DNA of 64,000 bases from JBCBDX01 sp039822005 (GTDB taxonomy: Bacteria; Pseudomonadota; Alphaproteobacteria; Rhizobiales; Rhizobiaceae): the NCBI GenBank assembly GCA_039822005.1, contig JBCBMZ010000002.1, positions 372,001 to 436,000 on the forward strand, written 5' to 3'. Numbering within the stretch: the stretch's first letter is position 1; every line of letters starts with the position of its first letter. Both the position numbers and the translations under genes were made by a program. Below the pieces are notes generated by a model, which saw only the letters and a list, made by a program, of their open reading frames with translations, had not been told where the DNA came from and made no database searches. Of the stretch, positions 34,857-42,811 are shown piece by piece.

Positions 34857-36020
34857 TCAACGACCGCCAATGACGCCAATGTAGTCTGAAACCCAGCGGT
34901 AGTAGGGAACACACTCATCTTGGCTGTCGCAGCGTGTTACCGGCGTTGTCCAAAAGCGCACCTGTTCAAAATTATCGAAACCATTGGCAGTACACCCTTC
35001 GGCAGTTTGCATGCCGCGCCCGTCAGTACATGCCGCTGGCACTGCTGGGTTGGCACCGAACCAAACAGAAAGATCCGACATCAAGTTGGATGAAAGTGTA
35101 TGCTCCATCCACAAATAGGCGCAATTGGGGTTCTCACTATCAACATGCATCATCGTGGTGTCAGCCCAGCCTGTGACCCCTTCCTCTGGAAATACCGAGG
35201 CTATTGGGGCGCCGTCACCTTGCAGCAGATTGCGTTGGAATGGCCATGAACCGGATGCAGCCATGCCTTCGTTTTTGAAGTCATCAATCTGAATGAATGC
35301 ATCATGCCAGTATCGGCTCACCAGCGTACGTTGCACCCGCAACAGATCAAGGGCAGCGTCATATTGCTCCTGATTCAGCTCATAGGGTGATGTGATGCCA
35401 AGTTCGGGTTGATGGGTCATCAGGTACAGCGCGGCATCCGCAATATGGATCGGGCCGTCATAGGCTTGCACACGTCCCTTGTTGCTTCCGCCATCCGGTA
35501 AATTCATCTCCGCGAAAACAACATTCCAGGACGTGGGCGGTGTGTCGCCAAAAACTTCGGTATTGTACATAAGGATGTTAGGGCCCCACATATACGGAGT
35601 GCCATAATGGCTGGCGTCAACGAAGTGCCATGGCGCTTCCTTTAATCGGTCATCGATCGTGCCCCAGCTGGGAATGAGGTCAGGATTGATCGGCTGAACG
35701 CGATTACCAGCAACCATCCGCAACGATGCATCGCCCGATGCCGTGACGAGGTCAAACCCACCCTCATTCATTAGCGCTACCATCTCGTCTGAGGTGTTCG
35801 CGGTTTTAACCTGCACCATGCATCCAGTGGCTTCTTCAAAACCGGTGACCCAGTCAAAGGCTTCAACGGTTTCGCCGCGCTCAATGTAGCCAGGCCAGGC
35901 AACGATATTGAGCTCGCCTTCCCCTTCGCCCAACTCGGTGATCATTCCAGCGGCAACAGACTGTGAGACCATTGATAGAACTAGGCCAAGTGCGGTGGCG
36001 GTCTTCAACACATGCGTCAT
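34857..36020 (-). CDS. potD: Polyamine ABC transporter substrate-binding protein (PotD/PotF type)
   Basis: Periplasmic receptor of the importer. The 387-residue protein has a Sec signal (MTHVLKTATALGLVLSMVSQSVAA) and a family 1 binding-protein fold; NIVAWPGYIERG (about 38-49), ATGCMVQVKTANTSDEMVALM and YMWGPNILMYNTEVF (about 140-155) are typical of the PotD group. Several Cys residues near the C-terminus (ACTDGRG, GCTANG, RCDSQDEC) may form disulphides, a feature of this subgroup. ATG 36020 fits GAGG 8 bases upstream better than ATG 36026. Confidence 0.9.
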   Translation of the reverse strand: MTHVLKTATALGLVLSMVSQSVAAGMITELGEGEGELNIVAWPGYIERGETVEAFDWVTGFEEATGCMVQVKTANTSDEMVALMNEGGFDLVTASGDASLRMVAGNRVQPINPDLIPSWGTIDDRLKEAPWHFVDASHYGTPYMWGPNILMYNTEVFGDTPPTSWNVVFAEMNLPDGGSNKGRVQAYDGPIHIADAALYLMTHQPELGITSPYELNQEQYDAALDLLRVQRTLVSRYWHDAFIQIDDFKNEGMAASGSWPFQRNLLQGDGAPIASVFPEEGVTGWADTTMMHVDSENPNCAYLWMEHTLSSNLMSDLSVWFGANPAVPAACTDGRGMQTAEGCTANGFDNFEQVRFWTTPVTRCDSQDECVPYYRWVSDYIGVIGGR

Positions 36021-36123
36021 TCTCATATCCTCATTGCTATGATGCTGGGAAAACACACTCGATCAGATATTTGACCAAGGCAAATTCAATATTTAGAAAT
36101 ATGATATCGGAAAAATTGATAAC

Positions 36124-37032
36124 TTAACGCAATCGTTGGGTGTGGTAGCTTTGCGCAACTTGAAGAAACGCCTGCGTTGCTTCCGGAATGGCCGCGCCTC
36201 GCCTCCAGACCAATCCTACTCGAACAACTGGCAACCGGCCCGAAACATCACGACTTTCGATCCGTTCACCATCGAGCGACCAAGGCCGATAGATAAGGTC
36301 GGGGAGCAAGGCGACGCCTGCGCCACTGGCAACCAGCGAACGAACAGCTTCGACCGATTTCGTGCGAAATGCGATCCGCGGACTGTCCGGAAAACTAGAA
36401 ACCAAACGCATCACCTCTCCCTGCATCTCATCGACTTCCAAGACAATCTGTGGTTCGCCACTGAGATCTTCGACGCCGATGCTTTCCTGAGCGCTCAATG
36501 GATGCCCAAGCGGCAACCAGAGTCGAAATGGAGAAATTGTCAAAATCTCTGAATGCAGCGCCTGAGCGTTGATTTGATTGGAAACGATCATGACGGCGAC
36601 ATCCAGTTCACCGCCAATCAAAAGGTGTTCAAGGTATTCGCCGGTATCTTCCATGGCGCTCACTTGGACCCGTGGCTGCGCTCGGCGAAATCGAGAGAGA
36701 ATATCTGACAGCACATACCCTGCGGTCAAAGACGTGATACCAATATTGAGCGAGGCACCCGAGAGTTCGGCATCGTCGGCCAGCTTCATTTCAGCATTCG
36801 AAACTTCTGCCAAGATGGCTTTGGCATGACGAAGAAAAACGTAGCCGTCGTGGGTCATCTCAACACCGCGGCGACGCCGGTCGAACAGCCTCACGCCCAG
36901 ATGGGCCTCCAGCTCTTTGATCGCCTCGGTGACTGCCGATTGAGAAATAGCCAGGCTGGTAGCAGCTCGACTGATGGATCCCATTTCAGCAACACTTACG
37001 AAGTATCGAGCCTGTTTAAAGGTGAAAGACAT
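36124..37032 (-). CDS. LysR-family transcriptional regulator of the polyamine operon
   Basis: A 302-residue regulator with the N-terminal winged HTH at about 1-60 (FKQARYFVSVAEMGSISRAATSLAISQSAVTEAIKELE) and a substrate-binding domain from about 90. It lies upstream of potD in the same direction, 103 bases apart, rather than divergent as is usual for LysR genes. Control of potDABC-patD by a polyamine or its product is inferred from position only. Confidence 0.87.
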   Translation of the reverse strand: MSFTFKQARYFVSVAEMGSISRAATSLAISQSAVTEAIKELEAHLGVRLFDRRRRGVEMTHDGYVFLRHAKAILAEVSNAEMKLADDAELSGASLNIGITSLTAGYVLSDILSRFRRAQPRVQVSAMEDTGEYLEHLLIGGELDVAVMIVSNQINAQALHSEILTISPFRLWLPLGHPLSAQESIGVEDLSGEPQIVLEVDEMQGEVMRLVSSFPDSPRIAFRTKSVEAVRSLVASGAGVALLPDLIYRPWSLDGERIESRDVSGRLPVVRVGLVWRRGAAIPEATQAFLQVAQSYHTQRLR

Positions 37033-37437
37033 ACCTGACTTTCTACCTCACAAGTTCGATTGAGAACAGCTCGAAGGAACCCTGGCTAACCGAGCGAAAG
37101 TAGGGTGTTGGTTGATTTTTCGGATGCCGGCTTTTCCACTCAGCCAACGTTGAGCACGTATTTTCATCTGAACTGCAACGAAGGACCGCTTTGTGGACAA
37201 CAAGATCAACGGCTGAAAGTCCGCTTTGGGCCGACAATGCCAAGCTCGCTCCATCGACATCGCGTTGAAGCGGAAGCCCGCAAAGAGCCCCTTTTTCCGA
37301 TTTTCCGCAATGCAACTAATTACCGGTTTCGGAATACGCACAAAATGATCTCCGAAATTCCGGCCCCAAGCGACTTCGGCACAAAATGCGCCGAAGCATT
37401 TGAATCTCACTTTAGTTGAATTGGCGTTCGAACCTCT
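37033..37437. other. Intergenic stretch with candidate interspersed repeat
   Basis: No credible gene. Several overlapping short open frames on both strands cross it, and none has a family match. It holds two related strings, GGACCGCTTTGTGGAC at 37183-37198 and AAGTCCGCTTTGGGCCG at 37217-37233, which resemble short non-coding sequences I recall as widespread between genes of marine Alphaproteobacteria; that memory is unverified. A perfect 7-base dyad, CTTCGGC (37374-37380) and GCCGAAG (37390-37396), lies near the dps stop and could act as its terminator, but there is no T run. Confidence 0.45.
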
Positions 37438-37899
37438 TCAGGTCGAATGCGCCCGCAGTTTCCACGCGAATGTGTCGTGGCTGTGTGCGCGCTCAATCGC
37501 CAATCCATTTGTCACGACGTCGCCTTCTTCGTCTGCAGCTGATGCCAGTTGCAGTAACAAGACCGACAAACGCTCTTGGTCCAATGCCAAATCGAGGAGC
37601 ATCTCTTTGGGCTTCTTCGCGCCGTCGGCCTCTGCAACGACCGATTTCTTCAAGTGCTCAGATTGGCGTCCGTCGACTATCCGGCCAAGCATTCTGATCC
37701 GCTCTGCAAAGGTGTCTTGCGCCTCGAAGTGTTCTGCATAAATCTCTTCAAAAAGGGCGTGTAGCGGGACGAATGCCATGCCCGTTACGTTCCAGTGAAA
37801 ATTCTGGGCTTTGGCTGTGGCGACGGCCGTGCTTACGAGCGCCAGCTCGAGCCCGTTTACAGTGTTATTTGAAACTGCTCTGTTCAATTCGGATGTCAT
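37438..37899 (-). CDS. dps: Dps-family ferritin-like DNA-protection protein
   Basis: A 153-residue four-helix protein that stores iron, uses peroxide as oxidant and may bind DNA. The inter-subunit ferroxidase site is formed by NFHWNVTG (about 33-40), LHALFEEIYAEHFEAQDTFAERIRMLG (about 47-73). ATG 37899 has GGAG 9 bases upstream, so the longer open frame is not used. It stands alone, with the alpha/beta hydrolase gene 149 bases upstream on the same strand. DNA binding is not certain as the N-terminal Lys-rich tail is missing. Confidence 0.88.
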   Translation of the reverse strand: MTSELNRAVSNNTVNGLELALVSTAVATAKAQNFHWNVTGMAFVPLHALFEEIYAEHFEAQDTFAERIRMLGRIVDGRQSEHLKKSVVAEADGAKKPKEMLLDLALDQERLSVLLLQLASAADEEGDVVTNGLAIERAHSHDTFAWKLRAHST

Positions 37900-38048
37900 G
37901 GGTCTTTCTCCTGTTTGGCCGTGATCTGATACGATCTTGCGCAGCCCTAAGGACGTGGTTCGCACCAAGTTTGCTATGTTATTTTGATGGCTCCGTATTG
38001 GTTTGGGCGGGCATATCGGCCCGCCCAAACTTCTAAACCGAACCCCGG

Positions 38049-38879
38049 TTAGCCTTGGACAAATTCCAGCAGGTCCGCGTTGACCAAATCGGGGTGTGTT
38101 GCGAAGAAGCCGTGTGACAAACCTTCGTACACCTTCAGCGTTCCGTTCGGCAGAAGCTCGACCGCCTTCTCCGCGGAGTTCGCGATTGGCACCACCTGGT
38201 CATCGTCGCCATGAAGCACCAACGTCGGTACATTCATCGCTTTCAGATCTTCGGTCTGGTCGGTCTCGGAGAAGACAGCGATACACTGGTAATGCGCAGA
38301 TGCGCTGCCCATCATGCCCTGACGCCACCAGTTGTTGATCAAGCCTTGGCTGAATTCAGCACCGTCACGGTTGAAGCCGTAGAAGGGACCTGACGGTACG
38401 TCGAGGAAGAACTGCGCACGGTTGGCAGCCAGTCCTGCCCGCAACCCGTCAAATACCTCAATCGGAACACCGTCCGGGTTGGTGTCGGTCTTCAGCATCA
38501 GGGGGGGGATGGCTCCCAGCAGTGCTGCCTTGGCTACCCGGCCGGGTTCGGCTTTGGCGACGTAGGCTGCGACTTCACCACCTCCAGTCGAGTGACCGAT
38601 ATGGATCGCGTTCTTTAGATCCAGTGCCGCGGCTAGGTCGACAACATCATTTGCGTAAGTTGCCATGTCATGACCTTGGTCTGTCTGGTCCGAGCGGCCG
38701 TGGCCGCGGCGGTCATGTGCGATGACGCGGTAACCGTTTGCGAGGAAGAACAACATCTGATTGTCCCAGTCGTCGCCGCTCAGCGGCCAGCCATGGTGAA
38801 AAACGATGGGTTGTGCGTCACGCGGCCCCCAATCTTTGTAGAAAATTTTGGTACCGTCACGTGTTTCAATAGTTGACAT
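38049..38879 (-). CDS. Alpha/beta hydrolase (non-haem chloroperoxidase-like)
   Basis: A 276-residue cytoplasmic hydrolase. The nucleophile elbow is GHSTGGG (about 96-102, Ser98), the acid is in HGDDDQVV (about 222-229) and the His in GLSHGFF (about 250-256), a complete triad. HHGWPLSGDDWD near residue 28 gives the oxyanion hole. This clade is often annotated as chloroperoxidase or esterase. AAGGAG lies 8 bases upstream of ATG 38879, which rules out the longer frame. It is divergent from a GlxA-type regulator that probably controls it. Confidence 0.88.
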   Translation of the reverse strand: MSTIETRDGTKIFYKDWGPRDAQPIVFHHGWPLSGDDWDNQMLFFLANGYRVIAHDRRGHGRSDQTDQGHDMATYANDVVDLAAALDLKNAIHIGHSTGGGEVAAYVAKAEPGRVAKAALLGAIPPLMLKTDTNPDGVPIEVFDGLRAGLAANRAQFFLDVPSGPFYGFNRDGAEFSQGLINNWWRQGMMGSASAHYQCIAVFSETDQTEDLKAMNVPTLVLHGDDDQVVPIANSAEKAVELLPNGTLKVYEGLSHGFFATHPDLVNADLLEFVQG

Positions 38880-39105
38880 AGAGATATCTCCTTCTTGTTG
38901 AGTAAAAGTTTGAGCCGCAAGCGAGGCAGGCATCGCGGCGAGCAACTTGGTGGCTGAACCCTGCTGCAAGACGGCAAGTCTGGTGGGTTCGTTTTGCATG
39001 GTGGTCATCGGCTCCTCGTTGCTTGCTCGATGACGCCAATGTTGCAATTTGGAGGCTTATCTACGATTGTCACAAATGACAAAAAGAAGTTCAAAAGTGA
39101 CAGAA

Positions 39106-40065
39106 ATGAAAAAAGACTGGATTTGCGAGATTGGCCTGTTGATTTACCCCGACTGCCAATTATCCGCGATTTACGGCCTTACCGATCTGTTCCGGATTGC
39201 GGGCGAGTGGGCAGATAGCGACAACCCGCGACAGGTTCGGGTCACGCATTGGCGCGCCAAGGAAGGTGGGGAGCCCATGTGCGTCTGGGACACCCATCCG
39301 AACCTGACACATCACTTGGATTACGTGATCACTCCGCCCAGCATCGTCATGCCGGATAAGATGCAGCCCATGCCACAAGAGGCTGCGTGGCTTCGCTCAC
39401 AACACAAAGAGGGCAGCCGGGTTTGTTCGATCTGCGCCGGGGCGTTCGTTTTGGCCGAAAGCGGATTGCTTCAAGGCAGGCGTGTGACAACGCATTGGGC
39501 TTTCGCCAAACACCTTGCAAAAAGCTACGAAGACATTGAGGTTGCCGACCGAAATCTGGTGTTGGACGATGGCGACGTCATATCAGCAGGCGGCATCCTG
39601 GCCTGGACCGATCTTGGCTTGACCCTTGTCGAACGCCTCTTTGGACGGAGCACGATGCTCTCAACGGCTCGTTTTCTGGTCATTCAGCCGCCACGGGCCA
39701 CGCAGCTTCCTTTCACCGAGTTTATCCCGGATTTCAATCATGGAGACGAGGCGATCCTGCGGGTCCAGCACCATATCCACGCTGACTTGACTGCATCACT
39801 GAACCTCAACGATCTCTCCGATATAGCGCATTTGGGAAAGCGCACCTTCATACGCCGTTTTGCCAAAGCGACTTCGCTCAACCCCACCGAGTACATCCAA
39901 CAGGCCCGTATGGCCAAAGCACGCGGTGTTCTGGAACTGACCAACCGTCCTTTGGACCAGGTCGCCTGGGAGGTCGGGTACAAGGACCCTTCTGCTTTCA
40001 GCAAGGTTTTCCAGCGTATCACTGGTGTTTCAGCCTCAGAGTATCGGCACCAATTTGGTGTCTAA
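39106..40065 (+). CDS. GlxA-type AraC-family regulator with DJ-1/PfpI domain
   Basis: A 319-residue regulator. The N-terminal DJ-1/PfpI-like domain (about 1-190) has the nucleophile-type SICAGAFVLAESGLL (about 107-121, Cys109) in the family position. The C-terminal AraC HTH (about 215-319) has LNDLSDIAHLGKRTFIRRFAKAT and VAWEVGYKDPSAFSKVFQR. The divergent hydrolase gene 38049-38879 lies 226 bases away and is the likely target. The start is uncertain (39076 or 39106); the latter begins the conserved DJ-1 strand. Confidence 0.85.
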   Translation: MKKDWICEIGLLIYPDCQLSAIYGLTDLFRIAGEWADSDNPRQVRVTHWRAKEGGEPMCVWDTHPNLTHHLDYVITPPSIVMPDKMQPMPQEAAWLRSQHKEGSRVCSICAGAFVLAESGLLQGRRVTTHWAFAKHLAKSYEDIEVADRNLVLDDGDVISAGGILAWTDLGLTLVERLFGRSTMLSTARFLVIQPPRATQLPFTEFIPDFNHGDEAILRVQHHIHADLTASLNLNDLSDIAHLGKRTFIRRFAKATSLNPTEYIQQARMAKARGVLELTNRPLDQVAWEVGYKDPSAFSKVFQRITGVSASEYRHQFGV

Positions 40066-40230
40066 CCAACGCTACCGTTGGCGTCGGCCAAAACAAAAGC
40101 AGACCTTGGCGCAACCGAAGCGAATTGGCAGCTTTGTCCGCCCAGCCGACCTTTGCGCTGAAGGGCAGTTGAGTGAAAGCTAAATACATAGCAGTCACCA
40201 ACGATTGGCTCGCATTCCCAAACCGAGCCT

Positions 40231-40452
40231 CTACTTCACCTCGCCATCTTCCGGCGGCCTGACCATCCATTTGACAATAAACATGCCGGGGACAACCCAC
40301 AGGATGCCGGAGATGCCAAAAAAGGCCAGATGCACATACCAAGGGGCTTCCGCCAGCCGGTAGGTGGCGATGGTGATCGCGACGAGCGAATAGATGACGA
40401 CGAGCGCGACAAGCGCAACCATGCCGATGAATGATTTGAGAGATGGGTGCAT
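40231..40452 (-). CDS. DUF2842 family small membrane protein
   Basis: A 73-residue protein with two membrane segments (about 10-32 and 42-63). APWYVHLAFFGISGILWVVPGM matches the DUF2842 pattern (Trp, then GILWVxPxM) known in Alphaproteobacteria. It is divergent from heme A synthase with about 120 bases between the starts. Function unknown. Confidence 0.85.
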   Translation of the reverse strand: MHPSLKSFIGMVALVALVVIYSLVAITIATYRLAEAPWYVHLAFFGISGILWVVPGMFIVKWMVRPPEDGEVK

Positions 40453-40570
40453 ATCAAAACCTCTTACATGTGCGATGTAGCATCAAAGGCCCAATTGCCA
40501 AGCGTCATGCGACGATTGCGACAAGACGGCGCTTGCGATTTTTTGGCGAGTGGGGCTACGAAGCACCATC

Positions 40571-41698
40571 ATGACCGATTTGACGACAACCGAAATAGCA
40601 GTCAGCTTTGCTGCCAAAAAATCAAGTGCAGCACGCGAACTTGCCAACCGCGCGGTGGTGCGCCGATGGCTCTACATCGCATGCTTGGTACTTTTGGCTC
40701 TAGTGGTGGTCGGCGGCGCGACGCGGCTGACTGACAGCGGGCTATCCATCACCCAATGGGAGCCGATCCACGGCGTCGTGCCACCCTTGACGGAAGCGCA
40801 ATGGCAGGCCGAATTGGAAGAATACCGCCAAATCCCGGAATATCAGCTGCAGAACAAGGGCATGTCCATGGCCGAGTTCCAATTCATCTATTGGTGGGAG
40901 TGGGGCCATCGTTTTTTGGCCCGGTTCCTGGGGCTGGTCGTCGGCATCCCGCTGATCTTCTTTTTGGTGACGCGCCGCATCGACCCGCGCATGCGGCTGC
41001 AAGCGTCGACCGTTTTCGCGCTCATCTGTTTTCAGGGCTTCATCGGTTGGTGGATGGTTTCTTCCGGTCTGACGGAACGCGTGGATGTCAGCCATTATCG
41101 CCTGGCAACGCATTTGACGATGGCCGCCTTCATTTTGGGGCTGATGGTCTGGACGGCGCGGGGTCTTGCGCCCCATGCAAATGATTTGAAGCTCACCGCG
41201 TCATCCCACAAAGCCGCCGGTGTTCTGGTCGGTCTCACGCTTTTGCAAATCTGGATGGGCGCGATGGTTGCCGGCATGGATGCCGGGTTGGTCTTCAACG
41301 AATGGCCCGCCATGGATGGTGGTTTTCTGCCACCTGCCATCATGTGGGATGATGCGCTTGGGTGGCAGAACTGGTTTGAAACGCCCGCTTATGTCCAATT
41401 TGCCCATCGCTGCGGCGCTTATCTGGTATTTGCGGTGACGCTGATGCACTTTTCGGCCTGCTGGCGCTATGCACCCCGCTCGACCCATGCCTGGCGCGCC
41501 CTGGTATTGTTGGGCCTTATGACGGCGCAGGCGGGCGTTGGTATTATCACGCTTGTGTTAGCCGTACCGCTCTCTTGGGCGTTGGTGCACCAAGGTCTGG
41601 CATTCGCCATTTTCGCATTCACTGTCGCGCATTGGCGCGCCATGGCGGGTGGGGGGCTTCCCCTGATGAGCGGCAAGCCGCACCGTCACCCGGTTTAG
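40571..41698 (+). CDS. ctaA: Heme A synthase (COX15/CtaA)
   Basis: Oxidises the C8 methyl of heme O to give heme A for cytochrome oxidases. The 375-residue protein has eight membrane segments. It carries GGATRLTDSGLSITQWEPI (about 40-58) with the conserved TRLTxSGLS, and the haem-binding His residues in WEWGHRFLAR, VSHYRLATHL, AHRCGAY and LVHQGLAF. ATG 40571 is used; a GTG at 40550 is possible. No ctaB or cox genes are nearby. Confidence 0.94.
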   Translation: MTDLTTTEIAVSFAAKKSSAARELANRAVVRRWLYIACLVLLALVVVGGATRLTDSGLSITQWEPIHGVVPPLTEAQWQAELEEYRQIPEYQLQNKGMSMAEFQFIYWWEWGHRFLARFLGLVVGIPLIFFLVTRRIDPRMRLQASTVFALICFQGFIGWWMVSSGLTERVDVSHYRLATHLTMAAFILGLMVWTARGLAPHANDLKLTASSHKAAGVLVGLTLLQIWMGAMVAGMDAGLVFNEWPAMDGGFLPPAIMWDDALGWQNWFETPAYVQFAHRCGAYLVFAVTLMHFSACWRYAPRSTHAWRALVLLGLMTAQAGVGIITLVLAVPLSWALVHQGLAFAIFAFTVAHWRAMAGGGLPLMSGKPHRHPV

Positions 41699-41749
41699 AA
41701 GAAGTTTGATCTGCTTGAAGTGAACTAAGGCCGGCAACTGACGAAACGT

Positions 41750-42205
41750 TTATTCTTTGGTCTTTTCACGCTCTTCCCGTTCCGGCACTTCAGATACCCT
41801 TGAAAGATAGGCGTTCTTTGCACTGACAAAGACCAGCGCTGCGATGATACCAGCCAAAAACGTGTCCGGCATGATGGTGGGGAGGACCAATGGGAGCAAT
41901 AATGCCGTTACAAAGCCCGATCCAATCAAAAGCAAAAGGCTGTTGTTAAATGGGTCGAGCCCATAACTGCGGAACATGCGTGTGATCATCGGGAAAATCA
42001 CAGCGCCGGCGATAAGCGGCCACATCGCCGCATTGGGAAGCGGGCAATATTCCGTCCATTGTGAACCAAACTGCGGATAAGGGATGCAGGCACCCAGTTC
42101 AAAGCCCTTGAAAACAAAAATCATCGCCGCGATGACCACACAAGCGACCGAAGCCGGAAGTTCCGAAAATAGCGCCCTCTGACTTGCCCCAACTAAAATT
42201 TTCAT
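41750..42205 (-). CDS. Integral membrane protein of unknown function
   Basis: A 151-residue protein with about four membrane segments (17-37, 60-77, 88-108, 112-131) and an extracytoplasmic loop with two Cys (GACIPYPQFG, EYCPLPN) that could form a disulphide. The charged tail ends EREEREKTKE. No family is recognised. It is convergent with ctaA, ending 51 bases past its stop. Confidence 0.65.
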   Translation of the reverse strand: MKILVGASQRALFSELPASVACVVIAAMIFVFKGFELGACIPYPQFGSQWTEYCPLPNAAMWPLIAGAVIFPMITRMFRSYGLDPFNNSLLLLIGSGFVTALLLPLVLPTIMPDTFLAGIIAALVFVSAKNAYLSRVSEVPEREEREKTKE

Positions 42206-42811
42206 CTTCCCGTTCTGCGTAGATTGAAATCGCGTGCATTTAAGCTCGGAAAGAATTTCATATCAACTTTGTGGCAATTTCTGGTTTATCGTCTCACAAA
42301 ATTTAGGGTATCGATCCCCTTTGCGGGCACTTCCGTCGCTAAATGTGGTATTCTTGCGTGTTCTCGGCAAAAGAGCCGCAAACCGCTACATATCATCCTC
42401 TGCTACGGTCCCGTAATTCCTGAGGCTATGTGAATTGGTTAAAAATACAAGCGTATTTTCGCCCAGTGTGAAGAGTTGCTTTGGGTACATATGGAAAATG
42501 TGATTCAAATAGATTTTGGCGCTTTCCACAAAGTATATTGCTCGGGTGTTTTTGGGCGCGGAAATATTCAAAGGGACTGAGAGCTCGAAAGATCAGAAAG
42601 TATATCACATCCTGACGGCAACCGGATTTTCAATGAAGTGTTACGATAAGGTTGCGAAATCCAGATGCCAGACAACACGCCCGTCGTCAGCTGCAGCGCA
42701 ACGGTCGCCATTTCTGCAATTTACAGACCGCACGAAAATTAAGCGCGAAAATTGGATCTTGGCCACCGGGCGATTGAGCGTCGGCGGCCAAGGTTCTTAT
42801 TTTGCATTCAA
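42206..42811. other. AT-rich intergenic stretch, no gene seen
   Basis: This stretch is clearly more AT-rich than its surroundings and lacks a supported gene. Frames such as 42516-42815 have no ribosome-binding site or family match. It separates the membrane protein at 41750 from the RTX gene and contains the RTX gene terminator at its right end. It could be decayed or acquired sequence, or a regulatory region; neither is shown. Confidence 0.5.
42758..42792 (-). terminator. Hairpin downstream of the RTX gene
   Basis: CTTGGCC (42758-42764) and GGCCAAG (42786-42792) form a perfect 7-base stem with inner CCG/CGG pairing. It lies 20 bases past the stop of the RTX gene and is followed, on the minus strand, by ATCCAATTTT, a weak T run. 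Confidence 0.5.

Noticed and set aside
37043..37419. Open frames on both strands downstream of the LysR gene (90-120 codons)
   Set aside because: Three overlapping frames, none with a ribosome-binding site or family features; better explained as a non-coding element.
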